NCBI GenBank assembly: GCA_024803745.1
Contig: JANJXV010000100.1
Coordinates: 806,001 to 870,000 of the forward strand
Direction of reading: 5' to 3'
Length of the DNA stretch: 64,000 nt
From: Megascapheus bottae
Taxonomy: Eukaryota > Chordata > Mammalia > Rodentia > Geomyidae
Shown: positions 21,605 to 33,682 of the stretch, one piece after another
Layout: each line of letters begins with the position of its first letter
How positions within the stretch are numbered: the stretch's first letter is position 1
Notes under the pieces: model-generated
Told to the model about the DNA's origin: nothing
Seen by the model: the letters and a program-made list of their open reading frames with translations, nothing else
Databases searched by the model: none
Made by a program: the position numbers and the translations under genes

Positions 21605-23665
21605 CACCTTAAATTCAAAGAATGTTCTAGGGAAAAGGAACTGTAAACAGCAACAGGCACAAATACCCTGATTATACAGATTGTGAAACAGACCACATCA
21701 GGATCATGCTATAGAAACATGCATGCGCAGGGACCATTTCCTCTTATCCTCCAGAAATGACTAAAACTAGAGGCCAGTGGGGAAAAAAACCTTCAACTTC
21801 CAGGGCTCAAAGGGCTGATTGTTCCATGGCCACACATTTCCCTTTTACCCAGTTTATACAAGATGTGGAAGGTGGTAAACTAGGAGTTAAAAAATATAAG
21901 CAACATTTCTTTTCTGGACTGTCCTATGTCCTTGTGAGAATTGCTTGTTCATGCAATTCTCAGAGAACACCCCTTGGGCACAGCACAAGGGCTCCACCTT
22001 CAACCTCAGAATGAAGAGGAACTTTTCAAAAATGCTATCTGAATCTTTAAAAAGCAGATCAGAAATGCAGTCTCTTCTTACAAAACGTGAACCATATAAC
22101 ATTTCACTTTGCAAGCTTTCATCCCAAGAATTTTATTCTCCACTGGTGAAATCACACAGGTAAAATTTTAAAATAGGGTTTTAAAAAAACTATTTCATTT
22201 CCTTTTAAGTTCTTCATCATTCATGCTGCTGTGTCATTTTCTTTATAGTTGCAACAGAAGCTGATGAGCTCTTGCATTCTAATTCTCCTAGAGCTTCACT
22301 CCAGTGGACTTAGGGTTTTGCAACAAAGAAAAAGGTTAATCTTTGCTCAGTAGATCTATTCATAAATTATTCTTTATATTCCAATAAATACTTGGCAGTT
22401 TGGGGAAGAGAAACTTCAATCATGACAAAAGAAAATAAAATTCAGTGCTATTCAGAGCCATTACTTAGACTTTGAAGATTAGTTTTTACCAATCACATTG
22501 GTGAGTGATATAGTTTATATTAAAAACCACATAAAATATTCTCTTAATTCACAGAGTAAAACTCCCAAATATAGGTTAACTCCTAAAGAAGGTGATATCG
22601 TGACATCACAGAATGGAAGGCCATCTTTCTTCTATCATCTACTTATAGATGTTGGTATGTGCACCCTGTTTTTTCTTTCTGGCTCTACCACATTCTCCGA
22701 TGTCTAAGTCTTGATAAAAAGTAGTCACAGATACTCAAAGGAAAGGGACTATCTAGCTAAGGAAAGCTAGAAAAAATTATATCCAGAGCTCTTACCTTTC
22801 CTTTATTCTGATTACAAACCTGAACTCAGAAATGTAAGTTTGGTGAGTCCCAAAAATGTTGGAAAGGGTTGATTACCCCCATCGGAGCAAGGATTAAAAG
22901 CAAGTCCTATTTTCGTTGTATTTTTTTATTCAGCACCCAAACTTTTCAATGTGTCTTGCTCATTTATAATCTCCTATATTTGAAATTTAAAGAGCAGTTG
23001 TTAAAAGCTTAGTTCCATGGTAGGTGTTCTTAAAATGTATTCTATCCTCTATAATGATGTAGTGGCTTAGTTATTCTATTATGGCGTGTTTATCATTGAG
23101 AAAACAGAGTGTAAAGAAATTAAATAAGCCCAGAGTTGAGTCAGTGGACCAGAAAACCTGAACTCTCAATCCCTCTGCTGTATACCACAACCCTCCCTAT
23201 AATCCATATGCAAATGAGTACCCAATTCAATTCAACAAATGTTTCAGAGCAATTTATATTTAGCAAGACATTGTACTTTATGAGAATGAAGCATAGAAAT
23301 ATTAGAGGACTTGCCTGAAATCTCAGAACACTTTCGCAAATGTCCATACTAGAACTCAAGTACTAAACATTGGGCCTGAAGAGCAAGCAACAAGACAAGT
23401 TGAAAGAGAACAAGCTCTGGAAATGAGACACATTGGTCCTCAGAATCCAGGCCCATCACATCCAATGTATGACATAGGTCTAAAGTGAACCTTACTTATT
23501 TTACATCCCCACCAATTAACTAAATTAAATATTAGGTACTGCTCTGCAATTTTATAGAACTTTTTACTTTAACACATTCTAGTCTTCTTCTCTGCAAATG
23601 AAGTAGATACTCCTCTTAAAAACAATGTGAACACAGTAGTGGTTCTTTCCTGTAAAACAAGGTTT
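21605..23665. other. Unique noncoding block
   Basis: About 2 kb has no clearly named repeat. Short overlapping frames on both strands (21757-22163, 22498-22707, 23136-23359) show no domain. The part near 23280-23370 faintly resembles an old MIR ('gaggacttgcctgaaatctcag'). Confidence 0.35.
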
Positions 23666-23667
23666 TG

Positions 23668-23760
23668 AAAGGTGAGACGGGAGGATCATGAATTCAAGGG
23701 TCACCCTGGAATACATTTTGAAATCCTCTCTAAAAACCACAAAGGAAAGAAAAAGAAAAT
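23668..23760 (+). mobile_element. Possible B1-like fragment
   Basis: 'gtgagacgggaggatcatga' 'attcaagggtcaccctgg' and 'gaaatcctctctaaaaacc' parallel the middle and end of a B1 unit. It is short and diverged. Confidence 0.35.
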
Positions 23761-23764
23761 ATGG

Positions 23765-25890
23765 TTTCAGAAATATAAAAGCCACATATAGTTTTTCAGA
23801 TAAAATAAAGGACTCTCAACTAAATTGGAATTTCAGAACCAAATTTTCAGTTCAAGGATGTCTTGAATATTGCATGTTTATCTAAAATTAAAATTTTACT
23901 GGGCAGTTCATATATGTTTGCTAAATATGGCAACCTAAAAATGGCTGTGCTTGAAATAACTAAGAATTTCTTGGAATATCATTCAAAACAGAACAAAAAT
24001 TTCTTCCTCCTAGAAATTAAAATATCTTAAGATGTCAATAACAAAAAAAACCCATAAGGAAAAGAAAGGAAGGACTTTGAAACTAATTTCCCTTGGGATA
24101 CATAGCCACTGTAATTATCAGAAGCATTTGGAAATGACCCATATATTGCTTAGAAATTTTGATCAATAATACTTCTAATCTTTTGCCCATTCTCCTCAAG
24201 ATTTAATTTTTGGAATCCTATTTATTCAAAAGATGTTAGACATTGTCATTTTATTGGTTTATTTTCACCTGTGAACTTTGACCCATAATGGAGACTTTTG
24301 TTTTGTATGGTCTGCTCTCCTCCCTTGGCCTACAAAGGAGACCCTTTGGACTGGACATGGAGATCAGAACAGATGCTCCAGTGCACAATATCCAGACTCG
24401 GAGCACAGATTTATTTCCTCCAAGTCAGTTTTGCTCAGTGAAGTTTCCCCAGACTCTCAACCACTGCCAAGGTTAATGTAGGCCCTGACTCTGCCTGCTG
24501 ATTCATATTAATTAAGACAATCAATGATCTTGTTTCATACAGTGTCTGTTTTTAATATAACCTATTTGATGAGGCTATATTAATTTAGGAGACATATGCA
24601 CTGGCATTCTGGCATGCACTTTTCCTAATTATCTCACAGCTCTCATTCCGCAGTGAAATTAGACTGTGGTTATCACGGTTAATGGAAGCCCATAGCTCTT
24701 AGCTAAGTGATCTCCTCCAGTGGAAAGTCATCGTTTCTTGCTCCTGGCTACATAAACATGATTGTGCTATCTAAGCAATCCCCTGTGGCTGTGGATGTGA
24801 ATGTTTTAACAAAATATTCTGCTTTAGAGCTACAGGGTGGCACCTCATTTCTATAAGTAGGAGGATAACAAGATTGGAATGGGAGGACTGTGAAAGGAAA
24901 AGTTACCCAATAACAGAAGTGAGACAAGGAGAAGCAGTTTTCAAGGGTGTGCAGGAAATAGGAAGCCTGACCTGGTAGTTATGTGTTCAGGTTCAAAAGA
25001 AATCCTTTATATGTTCCCTTATGCTTCTCTTGAGTTCTACATCACCTATCTCGCACTGCCCATTTTTCTTTTAAGAACTCAGTAGAATCTTGGTCCAAAT
25101 GAGGACTTACTCTTCTGTGTGCCTGTCCACTCTTTTCAATCATTCACTTACTAAGTGCCTACATCCCTCACTAGAAAGAAACCAGTCACTTCCTGCATGA
25201 AACATGAATCCATGAGGCAGGCAGCTCCACAAGTTAATTTAAGTCAATCATTACAAATTGTAAATACACTAAGAATTTTTAATGGATTGATTTGATACAA
25301 AATGATCTGGCAAAACAATTTTTGAAAGAGGGACAACATCTGGGCTGAAACTGTTGTGATTACAAACATTCAGTTATCGGGAGAACCAAGAAAAGAAAAT
25401 GAGCCCGTGAAGGAATAGTACTCATGAAATCCTGAAGCAGGACCCTTTCTTATTCTAGAAACCAAGCCAAGGCTAGAGTATGAGGAGTCATGCAGAGAAT
25501 ACAAGAGAGACTGATTATAAGCTTCCACCAAAGGGGCCTTTTGCCTTCCCATGTTCCTTCTACCAGTGGACCCTGGAAAGGGGTTGACAGCACATCATTC
25601 CCCTGGCCTACTGGGCAAATATGTAACTTAAAAGGAAGTAATGACACAGTGCTCATCTTGTATTACTGACTATGCCAGTGAGGATGCCTGGATCAAATAG
25701 AAATGTTAGAAAGTTGAGCCAACTGTAGTTGCATTTATTTAAATGGACTATGAATTCCAGTTTTATCTGTGAAAACAGGAAGCCAGTCCATTTCTGAAAG
25801 ACTTGTTATTTACAGTAGGCAGTGTTTGGTAAGCTATTTTCACCAACAAGACACTGCTTATATATTTCCACTTCTTTAAGGCTTACATTC
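23765..25890. other. Unique noncoding block, possibly conserved
   Basis: No repeat is recognised in most of this block. From about 24480 to 24800 the sequence is free of low complexity and rich in homeodomain-type motifs ('attcatattaattaagacaa', 'tcaatgatct', 'cctaattatc', 'gcagtgaaattaga'). This kind of text is often deeply conserved noncoding DNA, but conservation is inferred and not seen. Confidence 0.35.
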
Positions 25891-25894
25891 AGAG

Positions 25895-26010
25895 TAGATT
25901 TATTTGTTTTCATTCTAAAGATAAAAGACTCAGGAACAGATATAGCAATGAACTAAAATTGGGAGTATTAGTGTTTGAACCCAAGGCAATCAAGTCCAGA
26001 ATACATATCC
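25895..26010 (+). mobile_element. MIR SINE fragment
   Basis: 'aaagataaaagactcaggaa' ... 'gtgtttgaacccaaggcaat' 'caagtccagaatac' parallels the MIR 3' half ('acagatgaggaaactgaggc ... tttgaacccaggcagtctgactccagag'). Confidence 0.55.
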
Positions 26011-26574
26011 TTAATCATGATTACTAGCAGCCAAAATTCATCTTGGGAAGCTAATCAAACCATTAAGGTGCATCAGTATTTAATGCACTGAGATGGCAGC
26101 AAGATATTTGACATGTCAAAGAGTATACTTGCCCTGAATGTGCATTAGGTAGAAGATATGAAATATATCTTTAATGAATTTCCATATCTCTGCTTTCTTA
26201 GTTATAAGAAAAGATTATCTAGTCACACTTCAAATGGTTCCACTGTTGCTATAGAAACTGCTTTCCTTTAAGTTTTTGAGGTGACTGTCAGCTTGTAAAA
26301 CACTCAGTGCTAGCAGCAACACAGCACTAATGGATGCCTTTAGGAAATTCTAATTTCCCCCAATGTTCTCCATCCTCTAACTTTTTTTCCCCAAATCAAC
26401 TTACATACGGAACCTAATGAGAATCAGTGTACTTGCTAGGCAAACATAGTTGTAAATCAAACTGTGGGTCTCAGGCCAGGGCATAACCCTGGGAAGACCT
26501 CCCAAGATCCTTTTGTAAATGACCTATTTCCCCTGAAGTTTCTGGGTCTCTGACAAAGGCAATGAAGGAGAAAG

Positions 26575-26705
26575 AAATAGGAGAAAGAAGAGGAGAAGGA
26601 GGAAGGGAGGGAGGAAGAAGAAAAGGAAAAGGAGAGGCTTCAGCGTGGAGGAGAAGGAGGAGGAGGAGGAAGAGGAAATGAAGAAAAAGAAGAAGAAGAA
26701 ATTTA
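26575..26705 (+). repeat. GGA/GAA polypurine tract
   Basis: About 130 bases are almost all purine on the plus strand (AGAAGG, GGAGG, GAAGAA units), with a brief break near 26640. It reads as poly-Glu/Lys on the plus strand and poly-Leu on the minus strand. Both frames are low-complexity artefacts. Confidence 0.9.
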
Positions 26706-27430
26706 CCCACCTTTATTCAGCAGTGTTAAGAGCCTATTCGCTACCTTCTCTTTCTTCTGTCTTCAATCCTCCACTTCCAGCATACAGGGGGACTTTACCT
26801 CTCTCCTCACATTTCTATTCCAGATCCAGAACACTATTTCTTCCGCCCCTTTTTGCTTTTCCTGCCACCTCATTTTTAATATAAGCATTGATGATTTTAA
26901 TTCCTAGTGTATCCTACACATGCCCAATCTCTTACTTTTCTATTCTTATTATTGTTTCTGATTTTTATTTACCATACTTAAATGTATAGTTTGTCTTTGA
27001 AGTATTGTTCTTGTAACCATGGTCTTCTCTCTTCTGAGTGGTAGTGAGGAAATGGAGATTTGTGTGTGGCATATAAACAACGGGCTTGATTTTGTAAGGG
27101 TAGTATTTTGTGTTCTCATATAAGATCTGAGATTAGAGAAGACATAGAAAGGGAAAGGGGAGTTAAGAAAGAGGTTGATACATAAAGTGGCAACTCCTTT
27201 TTTGTACACCTACTTAAAGATAGTTTTTAAAAAAAACACAAAAATTAACTAGATCTAAAATACTTGGGCATAAGAAATTATACAGGTCTCTAGGCATTCA
27301 CATATAGTGAAACCAAAGGAGGAGACAGGAGAAGAACAGAAAGGCACACTGCCTATGTGCATCTGATCATCCAAAATACTATATATCCACATGAACTCCA
27401 GGAAATGAAAGTGAGGGGTTTTTTTTCTTT
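26706..27430. other. Unique sequence
   Basis: No repeat or gene is recognised. Confidence 0.35.
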
Positions 27431-27439
27431 TTAGTTTCT

Positions 27440-27735
27440 CTTGTCTTTCCATTTTGTTCTGTCTGTTTATCTGTCTGTGGGAGTTTAAAGGGAGGCACAG
27501 AAATGGAGAGACAAAGGATAAACAAATGCAGCAGTGGGGCTCACTGGACACTATGCTGAAAATTGTTGAATACAAGTTGTGTACAACTTGTGAGTGGGGG
27601 AATGGGAGGGAAAGCCTGAGAGAGAGCAAGGGAAGAGGTGACATTACCCAAAAAAGAAGTGTACTTTTTACCGAACTGTAGCCCGTCTGTACATCCCCTT
27701 CACTATAATTTTTAAAATTACAATTACTTTTAAAA
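27440..27735 (+). mobile_element. Possible older L1 3' UTR
   Basis: A G-rich stretch ('gtgagtgggggaatgggagg') followed by 'gaggtgacattacccaaaa', 'aactgtagcccgtctgtac' and an A/T-rich end resembles an older rodent L1 3' end and shares its block order with 4562-4795. It has no ORF2 part. The 167-codon minus-strand frame at 27255-27758, the longest in the window, lies over it. Confidence 0.4.
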
Positions 27736-28174
27736 GGGAGTTGACATGATATGAACATTCAGAATGTCACAGCAGAACCCATTGCTTTGTACATTAATGT
27801 GTATCAATAAGAAAATGCCAAAAGGGTAAGCTCATGATAACTAAATGAAACTATTCTTTCTGGAGAAAGAAGCTAATAGGAGAAAAGTGAACTTAAACAT
27901 TATATGCAGGAGGAAATAAAAAGGTATTTTCAAACTTATGGTAAGAAATAATACTTTGAAACTTTTTTTCACTGCTAACAGAATTCTGAAAGGCCATGGG
28001 GAAATTAAAACATCATCCACATTTTCCTGGGGGGGGGAATCTTTTATCCAGACAGAATACTGCAAATGCAAAAATTTTAATTGCATTGTCATCATATCTA
28101 ACCGAGGAAGGTGTTCCTTTCTAAATTTTTTTGTCTAAAGCATCCTCTCAGAACATTTTTGAGGAGAAAAAACT

Positions 28175-28358
28175 GCATATTTGTTTATTTGAAATTGGAT
28201 AGGAAAGGGGGGAAAACAAGATGAGAGTGGGGGTGGAGGAGGGAAATGGGGACCAAGACATGAGAAAGGGTATCAATGTATGTGAAATAATGCACCTCCC
28301 ATCTGGCAAATGTAATGTAACCCTTCTATTAATTACATTAAAAATTATATGCAAAAAA
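28175..28358 (+). mobile_element. L1 3' end
   Basis: 'tttgtttatttgaaattgga', a 'gagagtgggggtggagga' tract, 'gaccaagacatgagaaaggg', 'cacctcccatctggc', 'attacattaaaaa' and an A-rich tail. The 'acatgagaaa' variant groups it with the minus-strand copies at 31871, 33682 and 50836 rather than with its right-hand neighbours. Confidence 0.85.
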
Positions 28359-28436
28359 AGATGTCTAGGAGAAATCCTTTGACAACCTGAGTTAATATAA
28401 TGGAATGCTATTGGAAAGTGAATATATAGATGTAGT

Positions 28437-28441
28437 TATAC

Positions 28442-28474
<33 letters not shown>
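28437..28474. repeat. (TA)n(CA)n microsatellite
   Basis: A TA run of about 12 units changes to CA units. Confidence 0.95.
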
Positions 28475-28570
28475 GCTGTGACATTGCCATTCATAAGCAA
28501 ATGATAATTTAGCTTTGTCTTCAAGTGAGATTGAATATAAACTGACTTTCAAGTTCAAAAAGCCATCGTT

Positions 28571-28953
28571 AATCTTCATACATAAGGACATATAATGTGA
28601 AGCCAATTGAAAGGACCTCCAGGATAGTGAAACAAAAGCCATATAATGAATGATTGTTGTCCTTAATGTACTATGTTGTCTCTCATCTCCTTTGCTGTCC
28701 CTTGGTTATCTCACATTGGTATAGTATCTCACTTTGTTATCTGATATATTGAATTTATTTGTATTTGGATATTTGAAATTTAATAGGGAAGGGGGGAAAA
28801 CCAAGACGGGTGGGGGGTGTGGGGGGGGAGGGAAATGGGTACCAAGACATGTGAAAGGGTATCAATGTATGTGAATTAATGCACCTTCTATCTGGCAAAT
28901 ATCGTGTAACCCTTTTACTAATTACAATAAAAAAAAAGGTAAAAAAAAAAAAC
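28571..28953 (+). mobile_element. L1 3' UTR, young copy
   Basis: The copy begins at 'aatcttcatacataaggaca' and runs through 'gtccttaatgtactatg', the G-rich tract (about 28805-28840) and the 'accttctatctggcaaatat' box into a long A-rich tail interrupted by 'ggt'. It is nearly identical over their shared part to the next element. Both, and 36965-37269, carry 'tgtatttggatatttgaaat'. Confidence 0.9.
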
Positions 28954-28978
28954 ACAGACCTAGCTCCCTTCGTTACCT

Positions 28979-29232
28979 GTCCCTTGGTTATCTCACATTG
29001 GTATAGTATCTCACTTTGTTATCTGATATATTGAATTTATTTGTATTTGGATATTTGAAATTTGATAGGAAAGGGGGGAAAACCAAGACGGGTGGGGGGT
29101 GTGGGGGGGAGGGAAATGGGTACCAAGACATGTGAAAGGGTATCAATGTATGTGAATTAATGCAACTTCTATCTGGCAAATATCATGTAACCCTTTTACC
29201 AATTACAATAAAAAATAAAATAAAAAAAACAA
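28979..29232 (+). mobile_element. L1 3' UTR, second young copy in tandem
   Basis: This starts at 'gtcccttggttatctcacat' only ~25 bases after the previous tail, in the same orientation, and ends in its own A-rich tail. Differences from 28701-28953 are few (for example one A/G in the 'tttgatagg' block and a G-run length change). The G-rich tract is at about 29083-29120. Confidence 0.9.
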
Positions 29233-31868
29233 GGTGGTAAGTTTGCAGTAAGGAGGGAAAGAAGGAAGTTGAAGTGTACAGTAGAGACAAGAAAGGCTAC
29301 CACAACCACTTAGGTAAGAGTTCTGACCAGCCATTTCAACTGTCTCCAACTTACTACTCTAGAAGGATCTTCTTCTCGCTAGGGTACGGTGATCAGCGTT
29401 TGGAGTTCTTTACTTTCCCCTTCTCTGACCTGTGGCCTTAGGAATTGAATCCATTTCAAGTAGTGCCTATGTACTGATGTGATACCCAGTGTTCATCTTG
29501 AGTACTGCCTGTGCTCTTTTGATATGGACATGTGGGCCATCTAATGCACCACTGCTAATACAGGACCCTTGAACATGTGCCCCACGTCAGCCATCCCAGC
29601 CAGTCAGAATCAATGGCAGCACCACCTACTTACTTCTGTTTTCCCCAACAACATTCTAGTCAAAACAACTCTTCCCTCTCACTCCCAAAGGTCTTCCACA
29701 GGCACGTTTGTTCCCTAGCATTCATTCCCCACACTGCCAGACACAGGCATTTCCTTTTCTTTTGAAGAACAGCAACTTGCCACATCACAATTCTGAGGAA
29801 ACATTTACTATGGTTTACCTCTGCTCCTAGAACCAACTCTTACTGTAGTCAAAAGTCCCTGCATCATCTGTTCCCTCCCAATGACCACTTTTCCTCCTCC
29901 TCCTCCTCTATTCAAAATATACCAGTGCCTTGAGCATGGGAAGTCCCATTGGAACGGAGCCCATGAAGTCATTCTCTTTTCACTCTTAGGGAAAGGATTT
30001 TAAATAAAATTCACTGTGTACAAAGTTTCTCTTGGATGCTATATCATAATCTCTGGTTTGGTTCTTTGTACACTGTCCCTCTTTCTGTCCTTGGAGTCAG
30101 TCCTTCAAAAACCCTTGTCATTGCAAATTCCTCTCCTTATCTGGAAATTATGTTCCCATCTCCACACAGGATCCACTGCTTTTCCCTATACAGGACTGAC
30201 AGTGATCCACAATTAAATATTCCAGGATGCGTTCTGATTTGATTACTCATTCTAGTAAAAGGCCACATGGGGCTTCAACAAAACACTGCACAGTGAGAGA
30301 AGGGTTTGGCAATTCAAGTCAAGATGATCCTGAAGACTTTGCATATATTTGTTTCCTCCATTAGTCTGCTCTCTGAACATACAATATTTACTGCCTCCAT
30401 TGGTCTGCTCTCTATACATATATTTACTGCCCCTGTAGTATATCAGGCATCATATACATTTTGAAGGGTGACTATCAGCAAATGTAGGTGAAAAGTACAC
30501 CTTACTCCTGCAACCACTCATGATACTCATATGTCCAAATACACTTCAAATGAAAACCAGTATCTGCTCTAATGCAAATTGATCTGCAAATCTTCCTTGG
30601 TTCATAGTACACATAACATATTACATTTTAATGTAGATCTGTTTCATTATCTCTGTACATGCTCTTTTCCACATTAAATTAGGTCTTATCCTTCTGTATC
30701 ACAAGAGTAGACTATAGCGCAGTATCAGCAACACAAATATTTGCCTCACATTACCAACTCAAAAGACACAAAATGACTGGGAAAAAAAACCTTCAAAATA
30801 TCTCTGTTTTTTCCATTTACCTTCATCCAAATTCCCCTCCATCCCCCCATTTCCTCATGACCGCTTTCAATTGTTAAAAGGAGCACATCATGGAGAGAGG
30901 AGGATGGATTTTTCTTCTACTCTATAAATACATACTTCGTAGACATATGTATACAAATATACATATTGCATAAGCAAATTTAATGTATCTTAAAATATAA
31001 TTTATAAGAGGACAACACTTTTCCAAATGCAACTCAGCAATATGAATTTTTAAAATAGGGTTGTTTCACAGTCATTGGGTGACTGAAAGGTGACTTTCAC
31101 TCGCAACTACATTAGTTAGTCAGCAATTCAATTTTGTCAGATCTGTAAGAGGGGGTAATAGCTGCAAATTGTCCTGACAGATGCTACCAGCTGCTTCTGT
31201 AAAGCAACAGTTATACAACTTGCTCTCTCTCAGTTTGAAGCAGAAAGAAAAAAATTTTCTTTAACAGTTATTTTCCATTTTCAAGTTTGGAATTAAAAGT
31301 CTGAAACTGCCTCTGTGCACAGTACACAAAAGCCAGTTCACAAAAGCTACTCTGATACATACTTTTAACTGCTGACTCATTTTTTCACAATTTGACCACA
31401 TTTTAATGTTTCCATGAAATTTTACACTACATCTGAAATAATACCGCATTTTTTTCAAGAACTGTTCAGATCCTTCACTTCATGAAGCCTAAAAACCATG
31501 GTGAGTGGTGTGTTCAGTGTATAATGCAGGGAGTACTTGCCACAGGTCCAAGCAGGAGAAACTGAAGTTCCAGGAAATCAGAATGTGACTACTACAAAAT
31601 AAGTGTCTTGATTCCTGTTCCTTCATTCAACAACAGTAACATTCAACTCCACATGAGAAAACCATTCATATCAGGAAATCATTCTACCTTGAATTCATGC
31701 TATTTATTCAAACTCAACAACACCACCTGTGATTTTCATGGTCTCCAGACTGTCATGCATATGCTCTGTTCTTATAACTCAGTCTTACTCCCAAGGCATG
31801 GCGCAATGACTATCTTCTCCTGGGAGGACTTCCTCGAAATTCTTCAGCAGCCCATTCTCCAGCTCAGA
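29233..31868. other. Unique noncoding block
   Basis: A 2.6-kb stretch has no strongly supported repeat. A (CCT)n run lies near 29893. 31030-31260 is clean, non-repetitive text. Small frames at 29577, 30016-30242, 31261-31458 and 31608 have no domain I recognise. Confidence 0.35.
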
Positions 31869-31870
31869 AT

Positions 31871-32632
31871 CATTTTTAATATATTTTTATTGTACTTAAT
31901 AGAAGGGTTACATTATATTCACCAGATAGAAGATGCTTTACTTCATAAACATTGATACCCTTTCTCATGTCTTGGTCCCCATTTCCCTCCCCCGACCCTC
32001 ATCTTGTTTTCCCCCCTTCCCTATCCAATTTCAAATAACCAAATAAACATATATACAATATATCAGATAACAAGGTAAAATACTGTAACAATTCGAGGTA
32101 ACCAAGGGACAGCAAAAGAGATGAGAGATAACATAGTACATTAAGGACAACAATCACTCATTATATGGCTGTTGTTTCTATATCCTGGAGGACCTTTCAT
32201 TTAGCATCATACTATATGGCCTTATGTATCTAGGTTTTGTTCTATTGGAAATCTCTGCTAGGAGAGCCTAAGGTTTCTACTGATTATGACAAATGAGGGA
32301 AACCATTGAGCCTATGTTCCTTTGAGTCTGGCTTACTTCACTTAAAATGATTTTATTCTAAGTCTTTCCATCTCCTTACAAATGGGGCGATGTCGTTCTT
32401 TCTGACAGCAGCATAGAATTCCATTGTGTATAAATACCACATCTTGTTGATCCACTCATTAACTGCGGGGCATCTGGGTTGGTTCCATATCTTTGCTATG
32501 GTAAATAGTGCTGCAATGAACGTCATTGTGATAGTGGATGTGGTATGTCCTTGTTTCTGGACAACAGGGTAAATGCCAACTAGTGGAATTGCTGGGTCAT
32601 AGGGGAGCTCTAGGTTAAGTCTTTTGAGGAAC
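31871..32632 (-). mobile_element. 5'-truncated L1, ORF2 end and 3' UTR
   Basis: On the minus strand the element enters ORF2 at the 'gcctcaaaagact' equivalent near 32630 and covers '[10 protein letters not shown]', the 'MFIAALF'-type box and 'WNQPRCP', then the 3' UTR with its polypurine tract (C-rich here, 31980-32020). Small indels break the frame. It belongs to the 'ggttacattatattcaccag' subgroup. Confidence 0.88.
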
Positions 32633-33150
32633 CACCTGTCAGGAAGGCTCTTTTCCTTTGTTTTGCAGAAACTGTTCTGTATTCAAACAGAACCTTACCT
32701 GTATTAATCACTTCTGGAAAGGATTGTACTGCACCACCTAGCAAAAACCCTGAGAAACTTCAGCTTCCTGAACAACTAGCTGCAAAAAACTATGAAACGT
32801 AAGTAATACATTCCTTCAGCATTTGAAATGCTCATCAACTCCAGCCTTCACTCACTCTATTCATGAACAATATTCTTATGCCATCTGGTCCCTTACCTCT
32901 TGGAAAGTTAATAACCTTTGCTTCCTCTCTTACCACTTGGACACTTGGTGATTTCTTTCACATATCTTACATGCTAGCTTAAGCTCCCAGACTTAACAAC
33001 AAAGAGGTTTTATTATAACAGTTCTAAACACGCATATATTTTGACCATATTTATTCTTTTTTTAATCTCTGCTCCTCTTGTTCATTTCTGGTTGCGTATC
33101 AAGCTCATGATTAAAAATGAAATTAATGTCCCCTAAGATATATTCCTCTT

Positions 33151-33661
33151 TGTTATGGCTGGTATCTAAAATGTTGCCCCAAAGCTATATGCTAAAGATT
33201 CGATTGCCTGCTGATATGCTTTTTACAAAGTGGTGGGATCATGAAAACTTTGTTCTCACCAAAGGATCAACCTACTCATGTGTCCATAATTTGATGAGCT
33301 ATTGGGAAGGGATAAAAACTTTCCAATTTGAGCTGGGACTTAAGGTTGTTAAATGCATCCCTGAAATGTGTCCTTGTAAATGATGTTTGTTCTGCTCTCT
33401 TCTCTCTCCTATTTCTCTTCTATCTCTGCTCTCCAGTCTTCAATTCTCTTTCTCCTTCTTCCACTTCTCTCCTTTTTCTCTTCTCTCTCTCTCTCTCCTG
33501 CCTACTTAACGTGAATAAATGGCTTCCTCCTCCACATATTCCTGCTACCATGATGTTCTGCTTCTCCCCAAAGCAGACTGAAACTATATCCCAAAACAAA
33601 TGTTGCCACCGTTAAGCTGATTTTCTTAGGTATTTTGCCATGGAGCTAGAAGGCTAGCACA
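33151..33661 (+). mobile_element. Solo MaLR-type LTR
   Basis: The LTR starts 'tgttatggctggtatctaaa' and ends 'agctgattttcttaggtatt' ... 'ctagcaca', the usual start and end of rodent MaLR (ERVL-MaLR, ORR1/MT-like) LTRs. Inside are 'catgatgttctgcttctccc', 'agactgaaac' and a CT-rich run (33405-33500). 'aataaatgg' at 33510-33518 is the likely polyadenylation signal. No internal region or second LTR is seen. The frames at 33117-33615 are accidental. Confidence 0.65.
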
Positions 33662-33682
33662 TTCATTTACTAGCTATTTTTT

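Noticed and set aside
26471..26884. Leu-rich and Glu/Lys-rich frames suggesting a signal peptide or coiled coil
   Set aside because: They are direct translations of the GGA/GAA polypurine tract and its complement.
27255..27758. 167-codon minus-strand open frame, the longest in the window
   Set aside because: No recognisable domain, odd low-complexity stretches, and it overlies a probable old L1 3' UTR. There is no promoter or splice context.
33117..33615. Two frames of 88 and 95 codons, considered as retroviral coding remnants
   Set aside because: They lie in a solo LTR, which is noncoding. No gag, pol or env similarity is visible.
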